Origin: Mytilus trossulus
Taxonomy: Eukaryota; Mollusca; Bivalvia; Mytilida; Mytilidae
DNA: 64,000 bases
Direction: 5' to 3'
Assembly (NCBI RefSeq): GCF_036588685.1
Contig: NC_086384.1
Location: 55,780,945-55,844,944 of the forward strand
Below are positions 55,732 to 64,000 of the stretch, piece by piece. The notes beneath the pieces are model-generated. The model saw nothing but the letters and a program-made list of their open reading frames with translations, was not told the origin of the DNA and did not search any database. Both the position numbers and the translations under genes were made by a program. The number at the start of each line of letters is the position of its first letter. The stretch's first letter is position 1.

Positions 55732-56847
55732 CAGGCTGAAGACATGAAAAGGGCAACAGAGATTGATTCTGACTGTATAGAGTCTCAATTTGAATTCCGA
55801 GGGTTAGCAGCCTCAAAATCACCACCAGAGTATTGGAACAATCTCGGAAGTTCAAAGTCTAGATCAGAGGAACAAGCATTTCAGGGAAAAAATATTATTT
55901 TGGAAAAAATACATCAACTTAAAAATAATACAACATTAGCTTTCACTGATGGCTCCTGCAAAGGAAATCCAGGTCCATGTGGTGCTGGGGCAGCTATTTT
56001 AATATCAAACAGCACAGAACATGTGGAGTTAACCCAGCCAGTTTCCAATAGAGGATCTATTTTATTAGGGGAATTAGTAGCTATCAAGCTAGTAATAGAT
56101 TTTCTTATAATTCCAAACAACAGAAAAAACACTGAATCCATACAAATTTTCTCAGACAGCCAATCAGCAATTGGAATTTTAACTTTAAATTGGAAATCTG
56201 ATAATTATGGCAAAACTATTCATGATATTAAAATTGGTATATTGGCACTTAAATCTGAAGGAATCATTGTTTCCATTGAATGGACCCCTGGACACGCTGA
56301 CATACAAGGTAATGAACTAGCAGACCAACTAGCTAAAAAAGCAGCACAGGAGGCAGAAAAAATACAAAGCATTCCACTATTTACAAAACAAGATATACAA
56401 AAAGGAGCAAAAGACAGTGTTATGGTAAAATGGCAAAACCGATGGGACACCAGTGATAAAAGAAGAAGATATTATGCCTTTCAACAAAATGTAAAAAATA
56501 CACTTCCAAAAGACAAGCCGTCAACTGAAATATATAGAATAACTACTAGTCTAAGAACAGGATATTGCAATTTAAACTTTTACAAATCAACAATATGCCC
56601 AGCACTCATCGACAAATGCAGCTGTGGACAAGTAGAAACAGTTGACCATTACTTACTGGATTGTGAAAATTATGAGGAGGCTAGAGAAAAACTCCGCTCA
56701 GCACTCTACTTCATAACAGCAAAACTAACACTTGAATCTGAAGTATTGTTAGCAACAACAGAAAATGATATTTACAAACATCACATAGAAGATATTCAAC
56801 ATTTGTTAGGGGTCTTTATTAAAGATACTGGAAGGTTCACAAAATAG
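55732..56847 (+). CDS. LINE ORF2 part 5, RNase H and C-terminal zinc cluster
   Basis: An RNase H with all four acidic positions present: FTDGSCKGNPGP, GELVAIK, FSDSQSAIG and HADIQGNELADQLAK. It ends with CSCGQVETVDHYLLDC, the CCHC cluster usual at the end of such polyproteins. Open for 367 codons from the Met at 55744. Confidence 0.85.
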   Translation, partial: QAEDMKRATEIDSDCIESQFEFRGLAASKSPPEYWNNLGSSKSRSEEQAFQGKNIILEKIHQLKNNTTLAFTDGSCKGNPGPCGAGAAILISNSTEHVELTQPVSNRGSILLGELVAIKLVIDFLIIPNNRKNTESIQIFSDSQSAIGILTLNWKSDNYGKTIHDIKIGILALKSEGIIVSIEWTPGHADIQGNELADQLAKKAAQEAEKIQSIPLFTKQDIQKGAKDSVMVKWQNRWDTSDKRRRYYAFQQNVKNTLPKDKPSTEIYRITTSLRTGYCNLNFYKSTICPALIDKCSCGQVETVDHYLLDCENYEEAREKLRSALYFITAKLTLESEVLLATTENDIYKHHIEDIQHLLGVFIKDTGRFTK

Positions 56848-56880
56848 ATAGTTAAGGTTTTATATTAAAGGGTTAATTAT

Positions 56881-59324
56881 TTATTCAATTTTAATTTAAT
56901 TTTTTTTGGGTAATTAATTATTTAATTATTTATTCAGTTACATATTTTTTTCTGCAGTGCCACATTATAAATACAAATGTACCAATGAGTTTTATACAAA
57001 AGTAACGTAAATTTACCAGTGTGATTCAAATTACAGAGAGATTATAGTGTCAAGTTGACACTTCTAAAGACTAAAGATTTTGAGGTGTAAAAACTTCAAA
57101 TGATGAGTGAAATGGAAGAAATATGCCGGTAAATTATATTATTAAAAAAAAATATCATGATATTTTTTTTCATAAACATAGACAAAATCAGTTCGGCACT
57201 TATCGCAAAGGACCGAAAACAAACAACGATTTTCGGCCAATTTCTTGAATGAAAAAAAATCGAAGAAAAAGAAGTATTTCTTTGTAACTCTTTGATTAAT
57301 TGCCCTAAATTTCTGTTCATTACACCTTTGACATGTCTGCTTTTCACGAAATAGATCTAATAATTAAGTATTGTTCACTTGAAAACTGCACCGGTTATTT
57401 GGTTTAAAATATATATGTGTAAAAACGGCGAATATGTGTCCCCCTTTGACAAAACATCAGGAAATTTCAAGTAGACTTTAATCTAACTTTTCAAACGATT
57501 TCATTTTTCAAAGGAAACCGTGACTTTTTAAGCTAAGAATATTTTGTTTTTGAAGTAAACTTCATATAGAAATATCACTATACTTAAAAAAATCATGAAG
57601 ACCTGAACATAAACTGTAGAAAACATCATGCATGGGAAAATGAGCAGCCGGCCAACTCTATATATTGTTTTCATTTCAGGAGTGAGCACATCCTTACTGT
57701 AAAGTTTTCTGCCATCGAATGTTTGGTTTGAGATTTCAGATCAGTTGTCAATCTTGTTCCAGTCATTTGACACCCAACTTGAAATATCAAAGAATTAATA
57801 TATAGATATAGGAAGATGTGGTGTGAGTGCCAATGAGACAACTCTCCATCCAAATAACAATTTAAAAATTAAACCATTATATATAGGTTAAAGTACGGCC
57901 TACAACACGGAGCCTTGGCTCACACCGAACAACAAGCTATAAAGGGCCCCAAAATTACTAGTGTAAAACCATTCAAACGGGAAAACCAACGGTCTAATCT
58001 ATATAAACAAAATATATATATTTTAACAAAAAAACACTTTACGTACTCTTGTAAAGGATTTCGCAGCCTAGCTCTCATCAATCACCGTAAACAAAATATA
58101 GTGTCTATGAAAACAGGCACAAAAGACCAAAATGACACAGACATTAACAACTATAGATCACGTACGGCCTTCAACAATGAGCAAAGCCCATACCGCATAG
58201 TCAGCGGTTTACAGGATTGATAAGTATATACACGGATCGTATGATGGCTGAATTTACGGGCTCGGTTAACAACATATATTACCGCCGGTAAATTTTAAGA
58301 TGTGTAATTCCGTTTGAAATAAGTTTTCTATGGGTACAGACAAACCAAATGCAAATCTTTTTATTTATGGAGGAAGTTGTGGTTAATTTTTGGAGTATAA
58401 ATAGACCGACATCTAATTCCAATAAAGATAGGAAGTGCGGGGTTAAAGGGCGTAAAATATATAAGAGGGGATATATATGAGGATACAAAATGGTATAGAT
58501 TGATCTTGGAAAAAAGATGGCAGAAAACAAGGACAGGAGTAACATAAAGAATATGACAGGGTAAAACTTGTTTATGAGCGATCAATTCCCATATTCAACT
58601 TGATTCAACTTGATTGAGAGATTTCAGAACCTATATAACTGCACGACATTACTTTTTTTGGGTACTTCTAAATCACGGCTGTTCATGGCGTTATCCAATA
58701 TTTACCCACCTAGCTTGAAATGAAAGCAATATGGTAAAACATTATACAAACACCAATATGAAAAAAGATCAGTCGTGTTTGTGGGTGAGGTGGAGCACTT
58801 TCTGGGTGTAACGGAACGCGGAGCCGCTAAAATTAACTGGAATGGGTCACTATTTTCAGCTTCGTATTATAGGATAAAGACCAATCAGAGTGTTGTAATC
58901 ATTTTTTTATTGTAACAGATAAGTGCACTTAAAATCACTGTTAATAAATATTTCAGATATTTACCACTTTACAAAATGGTTTTACAAAATTTCTACAATA
59001 ATATATTATAAAATGTCACGGTCCCCTATTGGAATTCATAAACAAAGAAAAGTTAAGCTATCATTTCTTCCACGAAATAGCGCGTAGAATCATGCATGCA
59101 TGATAGTTAGAAAAAAATATATAGGGAATCACTGAAGCGTGACGAAATCGGGCCCCTCTTCGGATTTGTATTTTTTGTAATCAAAATATACATGATATGT
59201 CTATCTATCTTCCCGTCAAGGAGTCGACTCATATTTGAGTGTATACATATACTCCAGCGTGAGTGAACAGCTAAAAACCTTCAAGTATGTACAATATGAA
59301 AAGCATGAAAGCATGCAGATGTAT
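56881..59324. other. Intergenic region left of the CR1/L2 fragment
   Basis: It contains dispersed repeat B on the minus strand (57805-57980) and a second, partial copy near 58160-58200 (CGTACGGCCTTCAACAATGA). The rest is AT-rich with no gene that I can support. Confidence 0.45.
57805..57980 (-). repeat. Dispersed repeat B, reversed copy
   Basis: AGTGCCAATGAGACAACTCT and GTACGGCCTACAACACGGAG are the reverse complement of the family core. Confidence 0.65.
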
Positions 59325-60170
59325 ACTAAAGTAAAGTAAAGTAATCTTTATTTAAAGTCGGGTTGCATATATATACATAATAACAATGAACATGAGCTCT
59401 TAAGAGCTCTTTAACCGACTGATATTAATAAACAAAACATACATGTAATAACATCAGACACACATACAACACAAACATGCAAACCGATAGCAAATATATA
59501 TATTAATACATAGATAGCACATGCAGAATAAAAGCTAAGCAAGATAGATTAAAACAAATGTCTAATATCAGCACATATACAGTAGCACATAGTATTTATA
59601 TAACAGTAGCACATGCAAACTTAAACACTTTAAGCACAAACAAAAGACTGCATGCAGCTATAGCAAAGGTAATGCATAAGCAAAAGAAATAAATGGCTAA
59701 ATAAAAAATAAAAATAACTGCAAAAAAATAAAACATTAAAAAAAAACCCAAACAAACAGCAGGCTTCGAGATCAAGTTATTGGGCAGCAAGTAAGTACAT
59801 TATTTACAAGAACTGCATGTACATTTTTCCGAAAAACACCAGGTGGAGATAAAATTTTTGAACTGGCCAAAAGTTGATAAGCTCCTTGCCTCATTTGGCA
59901 AGGAGTTCCAGAGTTTTGCTGCCTCATAACTAAAGTTTTTCTTACCATACCTTGTTGTTTTTGGCCGTGGTATATCTGCTATGCCTTTGTACCTGAAGTT
60001 ATATGAATTTTCTTTAATATTTACTAAATTATGTAGGAATTCTGGACTTGATTTATTTGTTATTTTGTATGTCTCTAATGCCATGGTTCTCAATCTTCTG
60101 ATTTTTAGTGCTGGTAGCTTAGATTGTTCAAGAAGTGTATTGTAAGAATTTGTGTAGTCGTCATAATTAT
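59325..60170 (-). mobile_element. 3' fragment of a CR1/L2-like LINE
   Basis: The minus-strand frame from about 60160 to 59800 reads YDDYTNSYNTLLEQSKLPAL KIRRLRTMALETYKI..., then FSYEAAKLWNSLPNEARS..., the characteristic last 120 residues of CR1/L2/Rex-type reverse transcriptases, ending in a Cys-rich tail (CTCSSCK) at the stop, 59800-59802. The following 3' UTR ends at about 59325 in repeated TTTAC units (ATTACTTTACTTTACTTTAG), as L2/CR1 elements do. It is truncated at its 5' end, as is usual for LINE copies. No frameshift is seen within the fragment. Confidence 0.8.
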
Positions 60171-60928
60171 GTATAAATAAATAATTATGTAACCGAAACT
60201 AATATTCCAAGGGTAAATTAAACGCGATTACTGAAAGTAAGTCCAAATTTATTTTTCGCTGCTTCATTGTTCATTTATTTTCACACAATCTTCTGATGAG
60301 AAGCGCTTAACGGAAAATGAGAATCGGTGCCCACTGAATCATCAAAAAAGACAAAATAAAATTATTGAAACTTGATTTGACTTTCAAACCGAAATTAAGA
60401 GCCTGCATGTCCGACCCGTTGAAGATGTCAGAACATGTTACTAGTTCTGAATTTGCTTAAACATGTTGCATTGATGATGACAAATATTTTATTATTACAT
60501 AATTTATAAGTTATCCAGCATACCACCATGATAGAGGTAAAATAGAGAAAAATAATGATATATTTTGTTTTTGCAAATGTACGTGAACAAATTTCTGAAC
60601 AATTTTTAAAACATGATAGATTATCAAACCGTCAAACGACGTCACACACATAAACAGCAGAAGAAAAAGAACATGTTTTTTATTATTGCAAGAATTCGTT
60701 TTGCAATTGAAAATATGTAAAATTATGCCCACATCCGACATCCGGTTAAAATAAACGGAACTGTTGATGAAAATCTCTCGTATTCAATCATCAGTAATCT
60801 GCACATTTTAAGGGTTGATTTTGTCTCTTTTGTTTCTTGATTTCGTTCTCTTTCATAGCTCATACACTTACATTCTGCTTTCTCGTATTATACAAAGTTT
60901 TAACGAGAAAAGCCTAAGGAACTGAACA
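60171..60928. promoter_or_regulatory. SSU72: Upstream region of SSU72
   Basis: It lies between the LINE fragment and the SSU72 start codon. It has scattered CpGs and ETS-like CCGG/CGGAA pieces (CATCCGGTTAAAATAAACGG near 60735), no TATA box that I would trust, and presumably holds the promoter and 5' UTR. Confidence 0.35.
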
Positions 60929-61005
60929 ATGGGCGTAGAAATGAGAGTCGCTGTTGTCTGTTCGAGTAATCAAAACAGAAGTATGGAAGCTCATAGCTTT
61001 TTAAG
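60929..61005 (+). CDS. SSU72: SSU72 coding exon 1
   Basis: MGVEMRVAVVCSSNQNRSME AHSFL plus two bases, donor AAG|GTGAGA. It is too short for an ORF search. The start fits the human length (the catalytic Cys is 11 here, 12 in human). Confidence 0.92.
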
Positions 61006-63506
61006 GTGAGACTTAGAAGCGGCAGATAAGGGAATTATAACAAACACCAATCTATTCACGGTTTTGACCCGAAAAAGGTTGCTTTGTTGACATATGGGGG
61101 TCAAGGTCAGAAGTAAGGGAGGTAATTCGTTCTGTTATTGTCAAGATGCAATTAGTATCTATACTATATAGTATTCAGACATGATTTTCACTACAACAAA
61201 TGAAATACATTATAATCAGGAGCTATACTCTTCACTAAAGAGCTAAAATCAAAGAATAACAACCACAAACTTTGAATTTTAGTATGACAACTGCTAGTCC
61301 AAATAATAGACCACTTTCAAGTTCATCCGTCACCGGCAAAAACTCGTCAATTATGCACGCCTTAATGTCATTTACCAGATAGAGGGTGTCGCCTGTATCC
61401 CTGCACTATTTACGTTCATCAAGCGTCTTAGTGATCGTCTGTGCAGTATTAACTAGAAATAATGGTTGCTCTGTAGGTACTTACTGTCAATTCCCTAATG
61501 ACAGCAGTGTTGATTGTCAATTTTGAGGATTCAATTTGCCGAATAATTCGTATAATATAGAATAATAGTTTTTCAACCACTCGCTCAACATTGGAAGGGA
61601 AGTGACGACGCCCCTAAACACACAAATGACGCTGATAAAAGCCGTATAATTGACGGATGAACTCGAAAGTGGTCTATTATGACATCTTGAAGGCTAATAT
61701 GAGGCAGGCATATGCATTACCTGTGAATTCATATAAAAAAATTATTAAAAATGATTTGATGTTGAATTCCTTCCTATATTTGTTGATATGTTGATAAATT
61801 ATATATACATTTTATTTAAAGTCTCGTGATGATGTAAACAAGATCAGAAACGGAAGTAGATCTGAAAAAAAAAGTTAACGATTTTGAGTTCATCAATAGA
61901 ATGAAAAATTTCGGGAAATTTTCCTGACCTTTTTTTGTGTTAATATTGATTTATCTACTGTAATTGGGGACTTCGTCCCCATATTACATTTACATGTATA
62001 TTTTTTTTTTCTTTGATGCCATACATTGACTTTAAAATAGCCTTCCAAGACGTCATATCTATTTGGACTAGACAACTGCTACACCAATAAAAGTTTAAAT
62101 AATTCCTTAATTAGCCGATCTCTTGATTTTTGTTCGTAAAGAATGAGTTGTCTGCCAGTTTTTGAGAACACTGATATATTCATATAGGGCATAGTCAGGA
62201 TGAGAGAGTGTACATTGTACTAGACAGACAAGCTATAGCCGAGTCTGATTTTTAACGTGATGCAGGAAAACATGTCACCCTGTCCTGCCAAATTATTCTG
62301 ACTCCTGGCTAACCAGTCTTTGCTTTTACTTCTAGCAGAGATGGAGCAAAAACCAATTTTAAAGTCTTTGGTTTTGACCGGCAGGATTTTAACCTGATGA
62401 TCTCTTGCACTCTCTGTGCACAGGCACTTGTTTCTATCCATTGGAAGAACCACTATCAACGTATATTTACGTAAATATACGTTGATAGTGGTTCTTCCAA
62501 TGGATAGAAACAAGTGCCTGTGTCTCTGTGACACACTACTATGAGTATACAATGTAGCATCAAATGCTTTCACCTGTTAGCTCAACATGTGTTGGAAGAC
62601 TTCAAGTAATTGATAACAATGCCTACATTTTGGTCGCATGGCAGATTTAAATAGCTACATGTACCACATCCAAGGAATAGCATACATGTACTTTTCAATG
62701 TCTGTGTTTGTTTCAAGCTGTGTACATGAATTTGTGACTAGTTACATTGTACATTGTACCTGTACCTAGGGACACTCCGACATAATGTTTTTGTTCTGCA
62801 ACTGTCCATCTGTCTGTCCTGTTTCAGGTTATTTGGTCATATTACATTGTAGTTTATGAAGTATTTGATTTTCAATCAACTTGAAACTTAAAACATGTAC
62901 ATTATTATGTTTCCTATGATGTGATTTTTGTGTTTAAGATTGCATGAAATGCGATCAAAAACCTATGTTACTGACTTGATATCTAGATGACATCCAAGAC
63001 TTATCACTACCTTTTTGATGCTCAAAATATAGTGCATTGATCATAACATTCTATACATCCTATCCATGAAGTGGGTCTCAATTGGGTCTAAGCGTGATGT
63101 GGAATGGTGATTTTTTTTAAGCGTGACATGTGAAGCATGAACACATGTTTCATACATGTATTACTAGCATGACTAGTATATTTTCTAATTTGTGTTTAGT
63201 GGCAATCTGATTGTTTGGATTTGATATACAATGTTCATTGTATACTAATAAAATATCTTGCATTATACATGTACATGTATATAAATTAATGACGTGCACG
63301 TATATGTGATATATTTGTTTCATTATTTTCCTTTATTTTTCAGTAAGAGAGGATACAGAGTGAGGTCATTTGGAACAGGAAACCAGGTGAAGTTACCAGG
63401 TCCCTCTTTAGATAAACCAAACATCTATGATTTCAACACAACATACGATGAAATGTACAAAGATCTCCTACGTAAAGATCCGGAACTGTATCCCTCAACT
63501 TCCTAA
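60929..63506 (+). CDS. SSU72: SSU72, RNA polymerase II CTD phosphatase (first two coding exons)
   Basis: SSU72 removes phosphate from Ser5 and Ser7 of the RNA polymerase II C-terminal repeat and works with the cleavage and polyadenylation complex at gene ends. Exons 60929-61005 and 63344 onward join in phase as ...EAHSFL|SKRGYRVRSFG, matching human and fly SSU72 closely. The protein-tyrosine-phosphatase-like loop CSSNQNRS (C11-X5-R17) is intact. Similarity runs through NIYDFNTTYDEMYKDLLRKD to ELY and then ends; the family is about 195 residues long and needs a further Asp loop, so later exons must lie beyond this window. Read without another splice, exon 2 stops at 63504-63506, giving a 79-residue form without the Asp loop. 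A weak donor (GAACT|GTATCC at 63487) would allow normal continuation. Confidence 0.9.
61303..61680. mobile_element. 378-bp MITE with 30-bp inverted ends
   Basis: ATAATAGACCACTTTCAAGT...CCGTCA at 61303-61332 pairs with 61651-61680 with one mismatch. TAAT/ATTA at the outer ends suggests a TA-type target. Non-coding. Confidence 0.7.
62411..62530. mobile_element. Loopless 104-bp perfect palindrome with 8-bp target duplication
   Basis: 62419-62470 and 62471-62522 are exact inverted copies (52 bp each, no spacer, no mismatch), beginning CACAGGCACTTGTTTCTATC from each outside end. The direct repeat TCTCTGTG lies immediately on both sides (62411-62418, 62523-62530). The termini match those of the foldback at 33715-34211 at 11 of the first 12 bases. 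Confidence 0.88.
62775..62930 (+). repeat. Dispersed repeat D, diverged copy
   Basis: CATAATGTTTTTGTTCTGCA, CATCTGTCTGTCCTGTTTCA and TTTTCAATCAACTTGAAACT follow the same order as 46070-46250. Confidence 0.55.
63344..63506 (+). CDS. SSU72: SSU72 coding exon 2 (possible alternative terminal exon)
   Basis: Acceptor TTTATTTTTCAG. It completes Ser and reads KRGYRVRSFGTGNQVKLPGP SLDKPNIYDF... to ELY, then PSTS and TAA. Similarity ends exactly at ELY, where other species continue TQNG. The full-length message probably splices at 63487|63488; the stop belongs to the unspliced form. Confidence 0.88.
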
Positions 63507-64000
63507 TAACTACTTCAAATTTGGAGTATGAATAGATTGATATCAATATTCATTAAGGAGCATTCCATTAAAATGAATGTGGATTAGGGAAGTTTTTTTT
63601 GTTCTTAGGGAAATTCTGAAAAAAAATTAAATTGCTTTTTACCTCCATGTTCATTTTAATGGAATAGCCATTACCATGATTACAAACATACAAGTTCTAT
63701 CTAACTCTGGGTGATTTTGACTCGAAACATTTGCAGGTACATGTAAGTATACATTGATACATATGAAGATTAATTTTTTTATTTAAAGATTTTTTTCTTC
63801 CAAAAAATCTCACAATTCAACAAAGCATTCCATCCATTTTTTTTATAATTTGCATTGATAACTACTTTTATGTATTGTACATGTATGTACGTTAATTATT
63901 TATTATCTTTTTCAGAAATAAACACATTGTTTATTGATAAATGGTTTGTACTTTGTTTTTAATGTGTACTGTAACATGATTGAAAGCTAGTATACATAAA
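63507..64000. other. SSU72 intron 2 or 3' UTR of the short form
   Basis: AT-rich. It contains ATTCCATTAAAATGAATGTG and, inverted, CATTCATTTTAATGGAATAG-like sequence (about 63560-63670), a small foldback, and the poly(A) signal at 63917. Confidence 0.45.
63917..63922 (+). terminator. SSU72: Candidate poly(A) signal after SSU72 exon 2
   Basis: AATAAA followed at 63942-63970 by the GT-rich stretch TGGTTTGTACTTTGTTTTTA, the spacing expected for a real cleavage site. It lies 411 bp after the in-frame stop of exon 2. Confidence 0.5.

Larger units (their letters stand above)
52472..56847 (+). mobile_element. I-like non-LTR retrotransposon (LINE), near full-length but decayed
   Basis: It has two open reading frames, a gag-like protein and a polyprotein with endonuclease, reverse transcriptase and RNase H, the layout of the I superfamily (I, Nimb and relatives). 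ORF2 has three frameshifts and one nonsense codon, listed in the entries below, so this copy is not autonomous. The 3' end is AT-rich without a clear A-tail (to about 56880), and I could not find target-site duplications. It lies between WDR33 and SSU72, close to the candidate WDR33 promoter. Confidence 0.88.
61006..63343. other. SSU72 intron 1
   Basis: It contains a 378-bp MITE (61303-61680), the 104-bp palindrome (62419-62522) and a copy of dispersed repeat D (62775-62930). No exon is seen. Confidence 0.55.

Noticed and set aside
62220-62573. 117-residue minus-strand ORF in SSU72 intron 1
   Set aside because: It spans the 104-bp palindrome and target duplications; an accident of insertion.

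Overview
The window looks like nuclear DNA of a marine mussel (Mytilus or a close relative). It is AT-rich, its genes are split by GT-AG introns of 0.3-6 kb, and it is full of dispersed repeats that I recognise from Mytilus-type genomes. That assignment is inference from repeat families and protein similarity; no database was searched. Three host genes were assembled here exon by exon, with splice phase checked at every junction.

Layout. (1) 364-5133 is a 4.77 kb transposon-like unit with 20-bp perfect terminal inverted repeats and a 3-bp CAG duplication but no transposase (PIF/Harbinger-like). (2) 6287-19147 (+) is a five-exon gene with a DZIP3-type HEPN domain, a helical middle and an NHL-type beta-propeller, interrupted by one 1-bp frameshift in the HEPN domain. 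Its introns carry several dispersed repeats. (3) 19148-24468 is repeat-bearing intergenic DNA plus the probable 3' UTR of WDR33. (4) 24469-50069 (-) is WDR33, the poly(A)-signal-reading subunit of the cleavage and polyadenylation factor: 16 coding exons, predicted 1,074 residues, full WD40 propeller, Met-Gly-rich and RGG-rich tails. (5) 52472-56847 (+) is a decayed I-like LINE with gag, endonuclease, reverse transcriptase and RNase H. (6) 59325-60170 (-) is the 3' end of a CR1/L2-like LINE. (7) 60929 onward (+) is SSU72, the RNA polymerase II CTD phosphatase, of which the first two coding exons are seen.

WDR33 and SSU72 both act in mRNA 3'-end formation, and they lie head to head about 10.9 kb apart, with the LINE between them. 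Both also show sequence that could give a truncated, prematurely polyadenylated form: WDR33 intron 5 (a 69-residue read-through tail followed by a cluster of AATAAA signals each joined to a GGC...GCCC hairpin) and SSU72 exon 2 (in-frame stop followed by a canonical poly(A) site).

The most unusual mobile DNA is a foldback family with termini CACAGGYACTTG and 8-bp target duplications. One copy (62419-62522) is a perfect loopless 104-bp palindrome. The other (33715-34211) has 188-bp perfect arms and a loop that holds an exact 117-bp copy of the host DNA lying 35 bp beyond the insertion.
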